Source: Clostridia bacterium
GTDB taxonomy: Bacteria; Bacillota; Clostridia; Christensenellales; CAG-138
Direction of reading: 5' to 3'
DNA length: 34,587 nt
Assembly (NCBI GenBank): GCA_030527165.1
Contig: JAUNBH010000011.1
Coordinates: forward strand, 1 to 34,587
Below, piece by piece: positions 32,058 to 34,587 of this stretch. The notes under the pieces were generated by a model, which saw nothing but the letters and a program-made list of their open reading frames with translations, was not told the DNA's origin and did no database searches. Made by a program: the position numbers and the translations under genes. Numbering within the stretch: position 1 is the stretch's first letter; each line of letters begins with the position of its first letter.

Positions 32058-33134
32058 ATGGAAACGAGAACATACCGAATACTCAGTATAAACCCCGGTT
32101 CCACATCTACCAAGATAGGCGTGTTCGACGGCGACGAGTGCGTGTTCGAGCAGAGCATATCCCACTCCACGGAGGAACTCTCGCACTTTCATACGATAAT
32201 GGAACAGCGTGAAATGCGGCTCGCGACTATCGACCGCGTCTTGAGCGAGCGCGCCATAGCGCCGGAATCCATAGACGCGTTTGTAGGGCGCGGCGGCATA
32301 CTCAAGCCCATGCTGAGCGGAGTGTACGAGGTCACGGACGAGATGCTGCGCGACTTGACGTGCGGCAAGGCGGCGTTGCACGCGTCGGCGCTGGGCGGTA
32401 TATTCGCGCGCGCATACGGCGACAGGTATGGCAAGCCATCGTACATAGTAGACCCGGTCGTGGTCGATGAGCGCGACGAGGTTGCAAAGGTGACGGGGAT
32501 ACCTGGCGCACCGCGCACGAGCGTGTTCCACGCCCTCAATCAGAAGTCCGTCGCGCGCGCATACGCCAAGTCGGTGGGCAAGCGCTATGACGAGTGCTGT
32601 GTCGTCGTGGCGCATTTGGGCGGCGGCATATCCATAGGCGCACACGAGTTCGGCAGGGTAATCGACGTCACGAACGCGATAGACGGCGATGGGCCGCTCT
32701 CGCCGGAGCGCTGTGGCGCCGTGGAAGTGACCAAAGTGGTCGAGATGTGCTTCTCCGGCGAGCACACGCGGCAGCAGATGCTGGACTACGCCACGAAGAA
32801 GGGCGGGTTTGTTGCGCATCTTGGCACGACTGACTGCCGCGAGGTGGAGCGCCGCATAGCCTGCGGCGATCAGAAGGCGGCGCTCGTATTCGAGGCGATG
32901 GGCTACGGCGTGGCGAAGCATATAGCCGCTATGGCGGCGGCGCTTAAGGGCAGGGCGGAGGCCATTATAATCACGGGCGGCATGGCGCGAAGCGAGCTAT
33001 TGATGTCAAACATACGCGCGCACGTCGAGTTCATAGCGCCGGTAGTGGTGTATCCGGGCGAGGACGAGCTCAAGGCGCTTGCAGAGGGCGGGCTCAGAGT
33101 GCTTAGCGGGCGAGAGCAGCCCAGGACGTATTAG
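32058..33134 (+). CDS. buk: Butyrate kinase
   Basis: This 358-residue acetokinase-family enzyme transfers phosphate between ATP and butyrate or related short-chain acids. The N-terminal phosphate-binding motif is SINPGSTSTKIGVF, and HASALGGIFAR, VVVAHLGGGISIGAHEFGRV and IIITGGMARSELL are family landmarks. The length matches Buk (about 355) rather than acetate kinase (about 400). AGGAGGA at 32046-32052 sets the ATG at 32058. In butyrate producers it works with phosphotransbutyrylase (ptb) to make ATP from butyryl-CoA; ptb is not in the window, so the gene may be a stand-alone copy or act on branched-chain acids. Confidence 0.93.
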   Translation: METRTYRILSINPGSTSTKIGVFDGDECVFEQSISHSTEELSHFHTIMEQREMRLATIDRVLSERAIAPESIDAFVGRGGILKPMLSGVYEVTDEMLRDLTCGKAALHASALGGIFARAYGDRYGKPSYIVDPVVVDERDEVAKVTGIPGAPRTSVFHALNQKSVARAYAKSVGKRYDECCVVVAHLGGGISIGAHEFGRVIDVTNAIDGDGPLSPERCGAVEVTKVVEMCFSGEHTRQQMLDYATKKGGFVAHLGTTDCREVERRIACGDQKAALVFEAMGYGVAKHIAAMAAALKGRAEAIIITGGMARSELLMSNIRAHVEFIAPVVVYPGEDELKALAEGGLRVLSGREQPRTY

Positions 33135-33174
33135 TTTTTTCACAAAACACGCAACGCGACTGAGGGCGAGCGCG

Positions 33175-33180
33175 TATAAT
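33175..33180 (+). promoter_or_regulatory. Candidate -10 element for the DUF4349 lipoprotein
   Basis: A perfect TATAAT lies 23 bases before the ATG at 33204. No strong -35 was found at the proper distance. The 69-base gap after buk contains a T-run but no convincing terminator stem. Confidence 0.45.
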
Positions 33181-33203
33181 CTGAAAAAGAGCGGAGGTCG
33201 CAT

Positions 33204-34163
33204 ATGAATAAGAAATGGTTTGCCGCAGCGGCGGCGCTGCTCGCGATTGCATGCGTGCTCGGCGGGTGCAGTGCGGTGCTGGATGCCAATGAATACACGG
33301 ACGGCGCCCCGAGGTATGAAGGGGGCGTTACCGCCATGCCGCAGGTCGATTGGGAGAGCTATGACGACAAGCAGCTGACGGATCAGTGGGACATCACGAC
33401 TACCTCTCCGACTGACGGAGAGTCAAGCGCCATATACGGTGAGAAGCGCATAAAGCGCGGCTCCTTGAACCTCGAAACGCGCGAGTTTGACTCCGTTTAC
33501 AGTTTTATCAGGGAGCGCGCGGAGGATTTGGGCGGTTATGTGTCGTCCGCATCGGTATACGGCACCGCTCCGGTGGAGTACGGCGATGCCGGCAGGACGC
33601 TGGAGCTGACCATTCGGGTGCCTGCGGCAGTGTTCGATTCGTTCGTGGAGGAACTGTCTCAGCGCGCTACCGTGACGCAGTATGTCGAGAGCGACGAGGA
33701 TATAACGGAGTCCTATTATGACGTCGAAACGCGGTTGGAGATGTACCGCAAGCAGCATGAGCGCGTTTTAGAACTGTTAGATCAGGCGCAAACGCTGGAT
33801 GATATACTCATACTGGAGGATAAGCTCAGCGCGCTCGCATACGAGATAGACTCGCTTACGGGGCTGCTCAACAAATACGATTCGCTGGTGGCGTACTCGA
33901 CGCTGACAGTGTCCATGCGTGAGCTCGTAATCGCCGAGACCGGCATGGGGGATACGCTTGGCACGCGCATATCAGAGGCGTTCAGCGGCACCGTAAACGG
34001 GCTGGCGGACTTTGGTGAAGGCCTGCTCATCGTGCTGATAGGCGGCTTTCCGGTGATAGCGATAATCGCCGTCATTATCGTCGTAGTGGTGCTTTTGGTG
34101 CGGCGCGGCAATAGAAAGAAGGCCGCCCGTGCAGCCGCGGACAACGCGGACGCGCCCAAGTAG
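33204..34163 (+). CDS. DUF4349-family lipoprotein with C-terminal membrane anchor
   Basis: This 319-residue protein has a lipoprotein signal peptide (residues 1-21) ending in the lipobox LGGC with the lipidated Cys at 22. It then has an acidic linker, a DUF4349 domain (RIKRGSLNLETREFDSVYSF through the helical RLEMYRKQHERVLELLDQAQ and LSALAYEIDSLTGLLNKYDS) and one TM helix near 272-297, ending in a basic cytoplasmic tail. Family members are extracytoplasmic proteins of unknown function anchored at both ends. A coiled-coil is likely in the middle. GAGCGGAGG before the ATG supports the start. It is the last gene before a shared terminator at 34191-34223. Confidence 0.87.
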   Translation: MNKKWFAAAAALLAIACVLGGCSAVLDANEYTDGAPRYEGGVTAMPQVDWESYDDKQLTDQWDITTTSPTDGESSAIYGEKRIKRGSLNLETREFDSVYSFIRERAEDLGGYVSSASVYGTAPVEYGDAGRTLELTIRVPAAVFDSFVEELSQRATVTQYVESDEDITESYYDVETRLEMYRKQHERVLELLDQAQTLDDILILEDKLSALAYEIDSLTGLLNKYDSLVAYSTLTVSMRELVIAETGMGDTLGTRISEAFSGTVNGLADFGEGLLIVLIGGFPVIAIIAVIIVVVVLLVRRGNRKKAARAAADNADAPK

Positions 34164-34190
34164 GCGCAGCGCTGCGATTTCGCATGATAA

Positions 34191-34223
34191 AAAGGCACAG
34201 GGGTTCGCCTCCGTGCCTTTTTT
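34191..34223. terminator. Bidirectional terminator between the DUF4349 gene and the small membrane peptide
   Basis: AAAGGCAC (34191-34198) pairs with GTGCCTTT (34213-34220), extended by GGG/CCT-type pairs around TTCG, with six T residues to 34223 on the plus strand and an A-run on the other side. It serves both convergent genes. Confidence 0.85.
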
Positions 34224-34234
34224 GCGGCGCATTC

Positions 34235-34393
34235 TCAGCCCATAAGGCGCTTTGAGAAGCGCTTGGCGTGCATCATTGTGCGCTTGGAATCCCTAAGCAT
34301 GCGCCGCGGCACATCCGGGTACATGGAGGCTACCGCCGAGGTTGCCATCAGCGCGCCTGCCGCCATACCTGCAACAAAAATCCAGGACTTCAT
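34235..34393 (-). CDS. Small single-helix membrane peptide (52 residues)
   Basis: This minus-strand ORF begins MKSWIFVAGMAAGALMATSA and ends KRFSKRLMG. It has one hydrophobic helix of about 20 residues and then a basic, Met-rich tail (RRMLRDSKRTMMHAKRFSKR). AGGGGAG about six bases before the ATG gives a strong start, and the shared terminator lies right after the stop. The pattern resembles short YrzQ/DUF3918-like peptides of Firmicutes, which have no known function. The call rests on the ribosome binding site, terminator and plausible protein pattern. Confidence 0.72.
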   Translation of the reverse strand: MKSWIFVAGMAAGALMATSAVASMYPDVPRRMLRDSKRTMMHAKRFSKRLMG

Positions 34394-34527
34394 ATTTTCA
34401 CTCCCCTCTTTTGACTGATAGCCTTATTATGCGCCGGATTCCAATTCGCTGCCGTGGAAATAAATGAAAAAAAGCGACGAACGACGCAAATGCCAATATC
34501 ATGCGCGGCGCAGCTGCGGAATTTTTC
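34394..34527. other. Intergenic stretch upstream of the small peptide gene
   Basis: The 134 bases hold the leader of the 52-residue peptide, with a possible CATAAT -10 on the minus strand (34431-34426) but no matching -35. An A-rich run lies near 34467-34473. No coding frame is recognisable. Confidence 0.35.
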
Positions 34528-34587
34528 CCCGCCCACCCACCCAAGGTAACTTCTCGCTTTGCGCGAGAAGGGCACGGGGGCGCGGCC
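34528..34587. repeat. Structured intergenic repeat, copy 3 (cut by the window end)
   Basis: The C-rich lead (CGCCCACCCACCCAAGGTAA) runs into hairpin D, CTTCTCGC (34550-34557) pairing GCGAGAAG (34563-34570). It is followed by GGGGGCGCGGCC (34576-34587), identical to the outer left arm of copy 1. The rest lies outside the window. The match CCCAAGGTA plus hairpin is nearly identical to copy 1. Confidence 0.75.

Overview
The window is 34.6 kb of GC-rich, densely coded bacterial chromosome. It most resembles a low-redox, gut-type Clostridia/Firmicutes genome of unusually high GC. The main pointers are a methionine T-box in front of metG, strong AAGGAGG-type ribosome binding sites, a GlgC/GlgD glycogen pair, butyrate kinase, an IscU-like/GGGtGRT gene pair, a tilS-hpt pair, a CssRS/HtrA-like stress locus and a SpoIIQ-like LytM protein. 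No phage, transposase, CRISPR array, tRNA or rRNA gene was seen.

Layout from left to right. 1-379: end-truncated RpiR-type regulator (-). 630-4770: small zinc-ribbon membrane protein, TrmN6-like methyltransferase, then T-box, metG and tatD (+). 4821-5030: structured repeat, copy 1. 5048-6754: IscU-like scaffold and GGGtGRT protein (-). 6955-12606: overlapping glycogen operon glgB-glgC-glgD-glgA (-). 12743-15074: ychF, TSCPD-domain protein and yhaM (-) from a consensus promoter. 15257-19449: DUF523 protein, response regulator, sensor kinase and HtrA protease (+). 19545-22150: phosphohexomutase, GNAT acetyltransferase and TetR regulator (+). 22151-22753: gene-poor gap with two tiny ORFs that have good ribosome binding sites. 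22754-26050: P-loop kinase, ComB, and tilS-hpt (-). 26147-28477: LytM/SpoIIQ-like protein (-), two half-size TauE/SafE permeases (+) and a zinc-ribbon membrane protein (-). 28590-28730: structured repeat, copy 2. 28802-31897: gltX and glnS (-). 32058-34163: butyrate kinase and a DUF4349 lipoprotein (+). 34235-34393: 52-residue membrane peptide (-). 34528-34587: structured repeat, copy 3, cut by the window end.

How the genes work together. Translation genes dominate: metG, gltX, glnS, tilS, tatD, a tRNA-type methyltransferase and the ribosome-associated ATPase YchF. The glycogen operon holds a complete ADP-glucose route of pyrophosphorylase, synthase and branching enzyme. A phosphohexomutase elsewhere in the window could supply glucose-1-phosphate. 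The regulator-kinase-HtrA cluster looks like an envelope or secretion stress module. Butyrate kinase implies butyrate or branched-chain acyl-phosphate metabolism, but its usual partner ptb is not here.

The most striking non-gene signal is a family of intergenic elements: a hairpin followed by a long helix that encloses three more hairpins, like a four-way junction. Two complete copies and one truncated copy are visible. Their stems differ in sequence but keep pairing. Both complete copies lie just beyond an intrinsic terminator of a minus-strand operon. A second theme is that the sensor kinase and tilS have good -10 elements only 5-6 bases before the ATG and no ribosome binding site, which suggests leaderless mRNAs.
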